A stretch of DNA of 5,060 nt from Eubacteriales bacterium (lineage in GTDB: Bacteria > Bacillota > Clostridia > Peptostreptococcales > Anaerovoracaceae). Below are positions 1 through 5,060 of the stretch, piece by piece; position 1 is the first letter of the stretch, and each line of letters opens with the position of its first letter. The position numbers and the translations under genes were made by a program. The notes beneath the pieces are model-generated. The model saw nothing but the letters and a program-made list of their open reading frames with translations, did not search any database and was not told where the DNA came from. The stretch covers positions 1 to 5,060 of the forward strand of contig JAQUYZ010000170.1 of the NCBI GenBank assembly GCA_028691625.1, written 5' to 3'.

Positions 1-1110
1 TCTCCGGAGTCCCCGGTTTTTTCAAAGAAAAACAACTTATATGGATTAAACTTGACAAGACAGGATATAAATAAAGAAAATCAAGCGATTCTTGTAGAAG
101 GCTATATGGACGTCATCTCCTTATACCATCACGGCATCCGAAACGTATCGGCTTCTTTGGGAACGGCCCTGACGGAAAATCAGGCTGCCATGCTGAAGCG
201 CTACACGGAAAATGTAATCATTTCCTACGATTCAGATGCGGCAGGACAGGCGGCTGCACTGAGAGGTCTTGATATTCTTCATAAATCCGGCTGCAAGGTA
301 AAAGTGCTGCAAGTCAACGACGGGAAAGATCCTGATGAATTTATCAAGAAGAACGGTAAGGAAGAATTTCAAAAGTTGATCCAAATGGCAATGACCTTTG
401 CTGATTATAAAATTTACCTTTTGAAGCAGCGATTAGATCTGGGAACTACCGAAGGGAGTGTGGAATTCCTGCAGGAAACGGCGAAGGTTTTAAGGGAATT
501 AAGTCCGGTTGAGGCAGATATCTATATCAAAAAAATCGCCCAGGAAACAAAAATTTCCGAAGGTGCTATAAGACTAGAAATTAATGGCAATAATAATACC
601 GAAAATACGAGGAATTCAGCGGCACCGCATGTTCGGGAAGCCGATCAGGGACATATGCGCAACAGACAGAATACCCAAGCTGTCAGTCAGCTGGAAAAAC
701 ATTTTATCAAGCTGATGCTGTTTAAAAGCAGTTACATTTTAAAAATGAAACCCTATGAGTGGATATTCAGAAATCCGTCCTCTCATAAGATTTATGAATT
801 AATCCTCTCTGTTTACAAAGATGACGAAGAGATCGATATCAAAAAAGTAAAGGACAGTCTGGAAACGGAAGAGAACATACTATTTCAGGATATCATTGAT
901 AACATAAAACTTTCCGATGATGATGAAAAGTACTTTCAGGATTGTGTAAAAGGGATAGAGGAAGCCAGGTTAAACAAGAGAGAAAAAGAAATCATTCAGA
1001 TTTTTTCTATTTTGGATGATGAGCAGGATCGGGATAAAATCGAAGCCCTTACGATAGAATTTAAAGAAATTATGGAGCTTAAAGAAGCAATCAAAAAAAG
1101 TAGAAGGTAG
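1..1110 (+). CDS. dnaG: DNA primase DnaG, 3' part (start lies upstream of window)
   Basis: This bacterial primase makes the RNA primers that start Okazaki fragments at the replication fork, working with the replicative helicase. The reading frame is open from base 1, and the codons before the TTG at 52 already read as primase (SPESPVFSKKNNLYGL, the end of the N-terminal half of the catalytic core). The TTG is therefore not the start. The window holds 369 residues; primases are usually about 600, so the zinc-binding domain and part of the core are missing upstream. Counting from base 1, the TOPRIM fold shows the catalytic Glu at residue 33 (VEGYMDV), the DxD metal ligands at 77 and 79 (SYDSDAAGQ) and DGKDPDEF at 107-114. 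A polar linker lies around residues 195-225, followed by a helical C-terminal helicase-interaction domain. The stop at 1108-1110 sits 9 bp before rpoD, as in the classical dnaG-rpoD operon. Confidence 0.97.
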   Translation, partial: SPESPVFSKKNNLYGLNLTRQDINKENQAILVEGYMDVISLYHHGIRNVSASLGTALTENQAAMLKRYTENVIISYDSDAAGQAAALRGLDILHKSGCKVKVLQVNDGKDPDEFIKKNGKEEFQKLIQMAMTFADYKIYLLKQRLDLGTTEGSVEFLQETAKVLRELSPVEADIYIKKIAQETKISEGAIRLEINGNNNTENTRNSAAPHVREADQGHMRNRQNTQAVSQLEKHFIKLMLFKSSYILKMKPYEWIFRNPSSHKIYELILSVYKDDEEIDIKKVKDSLETEENILFQDIIDNIKLSDDDEKYFQDCVKGIEEARLNKREKEIIQIFSILDDEQDRDKIEALTIEFKEIMELKEAIKKSRR

Positions 1111-1114
1111 GTGG
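1109..1114 (+). promoter_or_regulatory. Ribosome-binding site of rpoD, overlapping the dnaG stop
   Basis: AGGTGG lies five bases before the ATG at 1120 and overlaps the TAG of dnaG, which suits translational coupling. The alternative in-frame GTG at 1111 would be only three bases from AGAAGG (1102-1107) and would overlap this site. The ATG at 1120 is therefore the preferred start. Confidence 0.6.
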
Positions 1115-1119
1115 TTTGC

Positions 1120-2265
1120 ATGAGCTACGAAGAGGGACAAGACGAAAAAAAGTTTGAATATGTAAACGAAATATTGGAAAAAGCAAAGAGTAAAGGTTCC
1201 ATCTCTTATAGAGAAATATCGGATTACTTGGAAAATGTGGACATGGATAAGGATCAAATGGATGATCTGTATGATTCTTTGATCTCCATGGGAATCGAAG
1301 TTGTTTCCGAAGTAGATCCTGATGATTTTGAGATTATTGCATTGGAGCATGAGGATGCGGATGCGGATGCATCGTTGGAGGATATAAATCTAGAAGGCGG
1401 AGAAATTGATCTGGAAGCGACTCTTCCAAAAGGAATCGCAGTCGACGATCCGGTCAGAATGTATCTGAAGGAAATCGGCAAGGTTCCTCTGCTGACGGCA
1501 GAGGAGGAAATTGATCTTGCAAAACTGATGGAGCTTGGTGACGAAGAATCGAAGAAGCGGCTCTGTGAGGCAAACTTGAGGCTGGTCGTCAGCATTGCAA
1601 AACGGTATGTGGGAAGAGGCATGCTGTTCCTGGATTTGATTCAGGAGGGAAATTTAGGTTTAATCAAAGCGGTAGACAAATTTGACTGGAGAAAAGGGTA
1701 CAAATTCAGTACATATGCTACCTGGTGGATTCGACAGGCGATTACCAGATCCATTGCGGATCAGGCAAGAACCATCAGAATTCCGGTGCATATGGTAGAA
1801 ACAATCAATAAACTGATCCGTATTTCCAGACAACTGCTGCAGGAGTACGGCAGGGAACCAACCCCGGAGGAAATCGCAGCTGAAATGGATATTTCCGAAG
1901 AAAAGGTCAGAGAAATATTAAAGATCGCACAGGAGCCGGTTTCTCTTGAGACGCCCATCGGAGAGGAAGAGGACAGCCATCTGGGCGATTTCATACCGGA
2001 TGATGATGTTCCTGCACCGGCGGAAGCAGCAGCTTTCTCCATGCTGAAGGAACAGCTGGTGGAAGTTCTGGATACCCTTACGGACAGAGAACAGAAGGTT
2101 CTGAAGCTGAGATTCGGACTGGATGACGGCCGTGCAAGAACATTGGAAGAGGTTGGAAGGCGGTTTGATGTAACCCGTGAGAGAATTCGCCAAATCGAAG
2201 CAAAGGCACTCAGAAAGCTGCGTCATCCAAGCAGAAGCAAGAAACTGAAGGATTATTTAGAATAG
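1120..2265 (+). CDS. rpoD: Primary (housekeeping) RNA polymerase sigma factor, RpoD/SigA
   Basis: This is the vegetative sigma-70 factor that lets RNA polymerase recognise -35/-10 promoters. From the ATG at 1120 it has 381 residues, close to the B. subtilis SigA length and without the large insert between regions 1 and 2 seen in proteobacterial RpoD. Region 1.1 is at about 12-65. An acidic Asp/Ala-rich linker with a short GATGCG tandem lies at about 77-105. Region 1.2 is at 109-141 ([17 protein letters not shown]). Region 2 is at about 147-218, including [12 protein letters not shown] (core binding) and [15 protein letters not shown] (-10 recognition and melting). Region 3 is at about 228-300, with the finger [15 protein letters not shown] at 282-296. 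Region 4 is at about 305-380, with the -35-binding helix-turn-helix [20 protein letters not shown] at 341-360. The complete set of regions rules out a general-stress or sporulation sigma factor. It is co-transcribed with dnaG; a GTG at 1111 is a weaker start. Confidence 0.98.
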   Translation: MSYEEGQDEKKFEYVNEILEKAKSKGSISYREISDYLENVDMDKDQMDDLYDSLISMGIEVVSEVDPDDFEIIALEHEDADADASLEDINLEGGEIDLEATLPKGIAVDDPVRMYLKEIGKVPLLTAEEEIDLAKLMELGDEESKKRLCEANLRLVVSIAKRYVGRGMLFLDLIQEGNLGLIKAVDKFDWRKGYKFSTYATWWIRQAITRSIADQARTIRIPVHMVETINKLIRISRQLLQEYGREPTPEEIAAEMDISEEKVREILKIAQEPVSLETPIGEEEDSHLGDFIPDDDVPAPAEAAAFSMLKEQLVEVLDTLTDREQKVLKLRFGLDDGRARTLEEVGRRFDVTRERIRQIEAKALRKLRHPSRSKKLKDYLE

Positions 2266-2272
2266 ACCAAGT

Positions 2273-2307
2273 AGCCACCCGTGGCAAGCGGGTGGCTTTC
2301 TTTCCTT
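2273..2307 (+). terminator. Rho-independent terminator after rpoD
   Basis: A perfect 9-bp GC-rich stem (AGCCACCCG at 2273-2281, CGGGTGGCT at 2289-2297) closes a 7-base loop. It is followed by the pyrimidine tail TTCTTTCCTT. It begins 8 bp after the rpoD stop and separates the dnaG-rpoD operon from trmK. Confidence 0.92.
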
Positions 2308-2329
2308 AAGGAGTCATATCTGATATAAT
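2301..2329 (+). promoter_or_regulatory. Promoter of trmK-Nif3 unit (extended -10)
   Basis: TGATATAAT (2321-2329) is a perfect extended -10 element (TGnTATAAT). The hexamer 17 bp upstream, TTTCCT at 2301-2306, is a poor -35 and lies in the terminator tail, so recognition would rest on the TG extension. The predicted start is near 2335, about 26 bp before the trmK ATG. An AGGAG ribosome-binding site is at 2347-2351. Confidence 0.72.
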
Positions 2330-2360
2330 TGAAACGGAAAAATCTCAGGAGATAGGATCA

Positions 2361-3119
2361 ATGATTAAGCTGTCAGACCGATTACAGAAAATTGCAGATT
2401 TCATCGAGCCTGGAGAATCCATTGCCGACATCGGCACCGATCATGGATTTCTTCCAATCGCGTTATGGGAACGCGGCAGGAGCCCCCACGTGATATTAAG
2501 CGATATCAATGCAGGTCCCCTGGAAAAGGCAAGAGCCAATATCAATAAATATTTTCCGGAAAAACAATTTGATCTCCGGATCGGCAGCGGAATTCAGACA
2601 TTGAAGCCTGCCGAGGTCGAAGCCATCGTGATTGCAGGGATGGGCGGCCTGCTGATCGCAGAAATTCTCGGGGATGATCTGCCAAAATCAAAAAGCTATC
2701 GAAAGCTGATCCTGCAGCCAAGAAATGCACAGGATAAGCTCAGGCTGTGGTTATTTGAAAACGGGTTTGCGATTGAAGAAGAGGTACTCGTACGGGAAGG
2801 AAAATACCTGTGTGAGATTATTATGGCCGTTCCGGCAGGATTCGGACGGAACGCAGGCCCAGAAGAGATTAGACCGGATCGATGTATCCGATCGGATGAT
2901 ATCGATTTCGAGATCAGCCCGATACTTTTTGCAAAAAAAGATCCGCTGCTGGTTGAATTTATTGAAAATAAGATTAGAATAGAGAGGAAGGTACATGCAG
3001 CGATAAAGGCCAAAGCAGTTAGAGATAAGACTGAAATGTTGAGAAAATCAGAAGAACGTATGGAACTGCTGCAGAAAATGCGAAAGAGGAGTGGTATAAA
3101 TGAGTGTAAAGATGAGTGA
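2361..3119 (+). CDS. trmK: tRNA (adenine-22-N1)-methyltransferase TrmK
   Basis: Members of this family (formerly YqfN, COG2384) use S-adenosylmethionine to methylate N1 of adenine 22 in the D-loop region of bacterial tRNAs. The 252-residue protein has a Rossmann-like methyltransferase domain at about 1-155. The SAM loop is DIGTDHGFLP (23-32), the acidic residue after beta-2 is Asp48 (LSDIN), GMGG is at 93-96 and LQPRN at 118-122, the catalytic-site region typical of the family. A helical, highly charged C-terminal extension at about 195-245 is likely the coiled-coil tRNA-binding part. The segment at about 160-188 is a Gly/Arg/Asp-rich linker that looks less conserved. The ATG at 2361 follows AGGAG by 9 bases. 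The last 20 nt overlap the Nif3-family gene, and trmK next to a Nif3-family gene behind sigA is conserved synteny in Firmicutes. Confidence 0.95.
   Translation: MIKLSDRLQKIADFIEPGESIADIGTDHGFLPIALWERGRSPHVILSDINAGPLEKARANINKYFPEKQFDLRIGSGIQTLKPAEVEAIVIAGMGGLLIAEILGDDLPKSKSYRKLILQPRNAQDKLRLWLFENGFAIEEEVLVREGKYLCEIIMAVPAGFGRNAGPEEIRPDRCIRSDDIDFEISPILFAKKDPLLVEFIENKIRIERKVHAAIKAKAVRDKTEMLRKSEERMELLQKMRKRSGINECKDE
3086..3091 (+). promoter_or_regulatory. Ribosome-binding site of the Nif3-family gene, inside trmK
   Basis: GAGGAG ends eight bases before the ATG at 3100. It would be 20 bases from the next in-frame ATG at 3112, so the upstream start is preferred. Its position inside the trmK coding region suggests translational coupling. 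Confidence 0.7.
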
Positions 3120-3915
3120 ATTGGTCGCAGAAATTGAAGTCATTGCGCCAAGAGAACACGAAGAGGAATGGGATAACTGCGGAATGCAGATCAACATGGG
3201 CAACGAGGAAGTAAACAGAGTTCTGATCGCCCTGGAAATTACCAAGAGTGTGATTGCAGAAGCAATGATGAAAGATGTCGACTTTATTATCACCCATCAT
3301 CCACTATTATTCCGAAAGATCGATGTGGTTGACTATAATTCAATTACGGGAAACTATATCATTGATCTGATCAAAGCAGGAATTTCAGTCTATTCCGCAC
3401 ATACGACCTTTGATGACGCTTTCGGAGGCAACAATGAATACTTGGCCGATATTCTTGGTCTCTCAAGGATACGCCGGATAAAAAATAAGCGTCCGGCAAT
3501 GAAGGGCGACGAAAGAGAGTATGTTGTCGGCAGAATGGGCGATTTTCCGGAGCCCATCACCATGGAAGCTGCATGCAGGCTGGTGGAAAAGGCGCTTGAA
3601 GTCAAAGGAGAACTGAAAACCGTCGGTGATTCCAATAAAATTATTCGCACCGTCGGTTTGTGTACCGGAGCAGGGGGAGACACCATGCCCGCTGCAATAA
3701 AAAACGGCTGCGAGCTTTTCATTACCGGAGATGTCCGGCACCATGAGGCACAGATTGCGATTGAAAAGGGAATCTGTGTCATCGATGCGGGTCACTATGG
3801 AACCGAAAAGATCTTTGCTGAAAATTTTGCTGATAAATTAAAGAAAAATATCGGATCAAAAATCCAGATATTAGAATCCGAAATTAATACAAATCCATTT
3901 AAAAATATGATATGA
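3100..3915 (+). CDS. Nif3/DUF34-family dinuclear metal-binding protein (YqfO-like)
   Basis: This belongs to the widespread Nif3-like family, often labelled 'GTP cyclohydrolase 1 type 2 homolog'. Its members are toroidal hexamers with a two-metal site, and their cellular role is not firmly settled. The 271-residue protein carries the expected ligands: His66-His67 (IITHHPLLF), His101 and Asp105 (SAHTTFDDAFGGNNEYLA), and His232 and Glu236 (IDAGHYGTEK). The family signatures EEWDNCGMQ (22-30) and GAGGD (190-194) plus ITGDVRHHEA (208-217) are also present. At 271 residues it is the compact, YbgI-like form without the roughly 100-residue PII-like insert of B. subtilis YqfO. The segment between the two halves (about 121-190) is short. 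It is coupled to trmK by a 20-nt overlap, which suggests a shared tRNA- or nucleotide-related context but does not prove one. The TGA at 3913-3915 lies within the rnpB promoter. Confidence 0.93.
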   Translation: MSVKMSELVAEIEVIAPREHEEEWDNCGMQINMGNEEVNRVLIALEITKSVIAEAMMKDVDFIITHHPLLFRKIDVVDYNSITGNYIIDLIKAGISVYSAHTTFDDAFGGNNEYLADILGLSRIRRIKNKRPAMKGDEREYVVGRMGDFPEPITMEAACRLVEKALEVKGELKTVGDSNKIIRTVGLCTGAGGDTMPAAIKNGCELFITGDVRHHEAQIAIEKGICVIDAGHYGTEKIFAENFADKLKKNIGSKIQILESEINTNPFKNMI

Positions 3916-3916
3916 T
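3884..3916 (+). promoter_or_regulatory. Promoter of rnpB, overlapping the Nif3 stop codon
   Basis: TGATATGAT (3908-3916) matches an extended -10 element (TGnTATgAT) and spans the TGA of the preceding gene. It ends six bases before the inferred 5' end of RNase P RNA at 3922-3923, the expected spacing. The -35 is weak: TACAAA at 3888-3893 has a 17-bp spacer. An alternative pair is TTAATA (3884-3889) with TATGAT at 3906-3911, spacer 16 bp. Confidence 0.65.
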
Positions 3917-3921
3917 TAATA

Positions 3922-4300
3922 TGTGAGTAAGCCAGACAGTCGCGTGGATACTTTGATATTCACGAGGAAAGTCCGAGCTCCACAGGGCAAGGGTGCCAGA
4001 TAACGTCTGGTGAAGGTGACTTTAAGGAAAGTGCAACAGAAACATACCGCCGATGGCCGCAAGGCACAGGTAAGGTTGAAATGGTGAGGTAAGAGCTCAC
4101 CGGCAGCATGGTAACATGCTGGCCGTGTAAACCCCACCCGGAGCAAGACCAAGCAGGGAGGTAATTACCCTTCGGGGTACAATGCCTGAAAGGCGGCTGC
4201 CCGTCGCTTCCCGGTAGGTAGGTCGCATGAGCGTACTGGCGACAGTGCGCCTAGATAGATGATTGTCTAATACAGAACTCGGCTTATAGGCTTGCTCACA
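3922..4300 (+). ncRNA. rnpB: RNase P RNA (bacterial type A)
   Basis: This is the catalytic RNA of RNase P, which with the RnpA protein removes 5' leaders from pre-tRNAs. It is recognised from the universally conserved blocks: GAGGAAAGTCCGAGCTCC (3964-3981), GTGCAACAGAAA (from 4031), GGTAAGGTTGAAATGG (from 4069), GGAGCAAGACCAA (from 4140), CCTAGATAGATGA (from 4250) and ACAGAACTCGGCTTATAGGC (from 4272). The ends pair as helix P1: GTGAGTAAGCC (3923-3933) with GGCTTGCTCAC (4289-4299), 11 bp with one G-U, extended by U3922-A4300. AGACAGTC (3934-3941) pairs with GATTGTCT (4261-4268) as P2. GGTAGG at 4213-4218 is the L15 loop that binds the tRNA CCA end. The order of elements follows the E. coli-like type A fold, unlike Bacillus type B. 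The length of about 379 nt is typical. The 5' end sits six bases after the Nif3 stop. Confidence 0.97.
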
Positions 4301-4310
4301 CTACATTAGA

Positions 4311-4342
4311 CTTGGAAACGTAGAAAAATAAGCGTTTTCAAG
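4311..4342 (+). other. Stem-loop in the rnpB 3' trailer
   Basis: CTTGGAAACG (4311-4320) pairs with CGTTTTCAAG (4333-4342) as a 10-bp stem with one G-U, around a 12-base A-rich loop. No T-run follows, so it is not a classical terminator. It lies 10 nt after the end of helix P1. It could protect or guide 3' processing of the RNase P RNA precursor (inference). Confidence 0.5.
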
Positions 4343-4346
4343 GGTT

Positions 4347-4419
4347 AGACCTTCTTAAGCAGAACACGTCTTTTTGCATGAAAATCATGTAGACTTGTTT
4401 TGTAAAAGGAGGTTTTTTT
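4347..4419 (+). terminator. Long hairpin plus T7: probable rnpB terminator
   Basis: A single long imperfect hairpin spans 4347-4415. From the outside: AGACCTTCTT (4347-4356) pairs with AAGGAGGTTT (4406-4415). CAGAACA (4360-4366) pairs with TGTTTTG (4396-4402), with G4359-U4403 extending it. GTCT (4368-4371) pairs with AGAC (4391-4394). After a TTTT bulge, GCATGA (4376-4381) pairs with TCATGT (4385-4390) around an AAA loop. The 3' arm runs straight into seven T's (4413-4419), and there is no T-run on the opposite strand side, so it points along the + strand and would end rnpB transcription. The stem is AT-rich and contains G-U pairs and a bulge, so efficiency is uncertain. The outer arm also hides a Shine-Dalgarno sequence. 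Confidence 0.55.
4404..4412 (+). promoter_or_regulatory. Shine-Dalgarno-like AAAAGGAGG inside the hairpin arm
   Basis: AAAAGGAGG is the best ribosome-binding sequence in the window and lies 10 bases before a GTG at 4423. In the predicted fold, 4406-4412 is fully paired with ACCTTCTT (4349-4356) and would be hidden from ribosomes. It may simply be the G-rich arm of the terminator. Confidence 0.3.
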
Positions 4420-4422
4420 GGC

Positions 4423-4470
4423 GTGAAGAACAACTTAGTCAGAAAAACATATAATAACATAGATCACTAA
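4423..4470 (+). other. Possible 15-codon leader ORF or interrupted N-terminus
   Basis: A GTG at 4423, ten bases after AAAAGGAGG, opens a 15-codon frame (MKNNLVRKTYNNIDH) ending in TAA at 4468-4470. The frame is the same as that of the cysteine-rich gene at 4501, and no other stop lies between them (YLKSCKGWII joins the two). It could be a chance frame behind a terminator arm, a short leader peptide, or the former start of the downstream protein cut by a nonsense codon. No similarity is recognised. Confidence 0.18.
4429..4456 (+). promoter_or_regulatory. Candidate promoter of the cysteine-rich gene
   Basis: CATATAATA (4448-4456) contains a perfect TATAAT (4450-4455) but no recognisable sigma-A -35 or TG extension. 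It also fits the mother-cell SigK-type -10 pattern CATAnnnTA, with AACA at 4429-4432 in the -35 position (15-bp spacer). It differs from a SigE-type CATACAAT by one base. The predicted start is near 4462, about 40 bp before the GTG. The region is AT-rich, so chance matches are possible. Confidence 0.4.
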
Positions 4471-4500
4471 TATTTAAAAAGTTGTAAGGGATGGATTATA

Positions 4501-4953
4501 GTGTTAGAACATTTTAATTCCTGTGATGAGGAGCTTATTCTTCGTCAGTTAATAAAAGTTCAGGCTCAGGTTGAAGTCACACCATTGGTGAGACATGGCA
4601 GTCCAAAAATTTATTGTCTCAATTCCAGCGTGAAACCAAATTCTTATTATAATGATTGTGAAAATGATGAGTATGAATGTGAAAGTGAATGGGAATGCGA
4701 TGCATGGGATTGTGGTCATTGTACCTGGAATCATGACTGTGGTTCTGCCTGTGGATCAGATAATCACTGCAATTTTACTTTAACTCAAATGATATGTATT
4801 GAAATTCCAATATCCTTTGATGCCGATGTTGATATCAAGAAAGGGATCCTATGCTGTGATACGCCTTATAGTAAGCCTGATTTGAGAACGGAATGCAAAA
4901 AAGACATAATAAACTGCAGACAAATTTACATTCTAATGAAAAGACAATTTTAA
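4501..4953 (+). CDS. Cysteine-rich protein of unknown function, possibly spore-associated
   Basis: The protein has 150 residues with 15 cysteines (8, 39, 53, 60, 66, 71, 74, 80, 84, 90, 99, 118, 119, 132, 139). There is no signal peptide and no membrane segment. It has three parts. Residues 11-45 form a beta-like module (ILRQLIKVQAQVEVTPLV, then IYCLNSSVKP). Residues 50-90 form a low-complexity insert rich in Cys, Asp/Glu, Trp and His. Residues 90-119 form a second beta-like module (CNFTLTQMICIEIPISF, then DADVDIKKGILCC). The flanks resemble, by impression only, uncharacterised clostridial proteins with a C-x-FTLTQ-x-x-C-x-EIP pattern. The high Cys content and a SigK-like -10 make a spore coat, exosporium or appendage role plausible, but this is inference; metal binding by the CxxC/His insert is an alternative. 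The GTG start follows AAGGG (4486-4490) by 10 bases. Frame use is AT-richer than in the upstream genes. Confidence 0.75.
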   Translation: MLEHFNSCDEELILRQLIKVQAQVEVTPLVRHGSPKIYCLNSSVKPNSYYNDCENDEYECESEWECDAWDCGHCTWNHDCGSACGSDNHCNFTLTQMICIEIPISFDADVDIKKGILCCDTPYSKPDLRTECKKDIINCRQIYILMKRQF

Positions 4954-4989
4954 GTTTCCAAGACTAAATAGGAAAGGCGTGAATAATAA

Positions 4990-5060
4990 ATGTCAGTATG
5001 TACTGATTGCAATAAAATAACGAAAAAAAGCATTGTAACTCTGCAAAACGGAGAGACATG
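4990..5060 (+). CDS. Start of an unidentified gene with N-terminal CxxC (runs off window)
   Basis: An ATG at 4990 opens a frame that stays open to the window end (23 codons, starting MSVCTDCNKITKKS). AAAGG at 4973-4977 lies 12 bases upstream, a slightly long but usable ribosome-binding spacing. The gap from the previous stop is only 36 bp and holds no terminator, so it is probably co-transcribed with the cysteine-rich gene. Cys4 and Cys7 form a CxxC, which fits the cysteine-rich theme of its neighbour. Too little is visible to name a family. Confidence 0.55.
   Translation, partial: MSVCTDCNKITKKSIVTLQNGET

Noticed and set aside
52..54. TTG as the start of a 352-residue protein
   Set aside because: The frame upstream to base 1 is open and reads as conserved primase sequence, so the gene simply continues beyond the window.
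1111..1119. GTG at 1111 as the rpoD start
   Set aside because: It overlaps the best ribosome-binding site, AGGTGG, and its own upstream AGAAGG would be only three bases away; the ATG at 1120 is better placed.
1353..1370. GATGCG tandem as a repeat element
   Set aside because: It is three short in-frame copies encoding Asp-Ala in the acidic linker of the sigma factor, ordinary low-complexity coding sequence.
970..2226. Long minus-strand frames opposite dnaG/rpoD (at 970-1350, 1254-1622, 1761-2042, 1918-2226)
   Set aside because: They lie opposite well-conserved genes, have low-complexity Ser/Ile/Phe-rich compositions, no convincing ribosome-binding site and no recognisable family. They are shadows of the sense codon usage.
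3390..3795. Two overlapping minus-strand frames of 110-130 codons opposite the Nif3-family gene
   Set aside because: The sense gene carries every expected metal ligand; the antisense products show no domain and no independent start signals.
3916..4152. 78-codon minus-strand frame over the 5' half of rnpB
   Set aside because: The region is fully explained by conserved RNase P RNA; the frame is open by chance in structured, GC-richer sequence.
4491..4517. ATG at 4491 as an alternative start near the cysteine-rich gene
   Set aside because: It is in another frame and stops after eight codons.
4549..4734. 61-codon minus-strand frame opposite the cysteine-rich gene
   Set aside because: Its Ile/Thr/Phe-rich product mirrors the acidic/Cys-rich sense strand, and no ribosome-binding site or promoter supports it.

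Overview
The window reads as chromosomal DNA from a low-to-moderate-GC, Gram-positive anaerobe-like Firmicute, most likely a member of the class Clostridia. Three things support this. The order dnaG–rpoD–trmK–Nif3-family gene is the Firmicutes version of the macromolecular-synthesis region. The primary sigma factor is a short, Bacillus/Clostridium-type protein. The RNase P RNA is ancestral type A rather than the type B of Bacillus. Genus cannot be fixed from the sequence alone.

Layout, all on the + strand. Positions 1-1110 hold the 3' two-thirds of dnaG (primase), whose start lies upstream of the window. rpoD/sigA (1120-2265) follows after 9 bp, with its ribosome-binding site overlapping the dnaG stop. 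A clean intrinsic terminator (2273-2307) closes that operon. An extended -10 promoter directly after it starts a second unit: trmK (2361-3119), a tRNA adenine-22 N1-methyltransferase, overlapping by 20 nt a Nif3/DUF34-family metal-binding protein gene (3100-3915). rnpB, the RNase P RNA gene (3922-4300), begins six bases past the Nif3 stop. Its own extended -10 promoter overlaps that stop codon.

From 4301 to 4500 is a 200-bp non-coding stretch holding two hairpins. The second (4347-4415) is very long and ends in seven T's, so it is probably the rnpB terminator. A consensus Shine-Dalgarno sequence is buried in its 3' arm. A TATAAT/CATATAATA element follows. Next come a 150-residue cysteine-rich protein of unknown function (4501-4953) and the first 23 codons of another gene with an N-terminal CxxC (4990 to the end).

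The first 4.3 kb is housekeeping: replication priming, core transcription, tRNA modification and tRNA 5' maturation. The last 0.75 kb is a change of character, to small cysteine-rich proteins that may be sporulation-linked (inference). No mobile element, CRISPR array or tRNA gene was seen. The least explained parts are the rnpB 3' trailer and the cysteine-rich gene pair.
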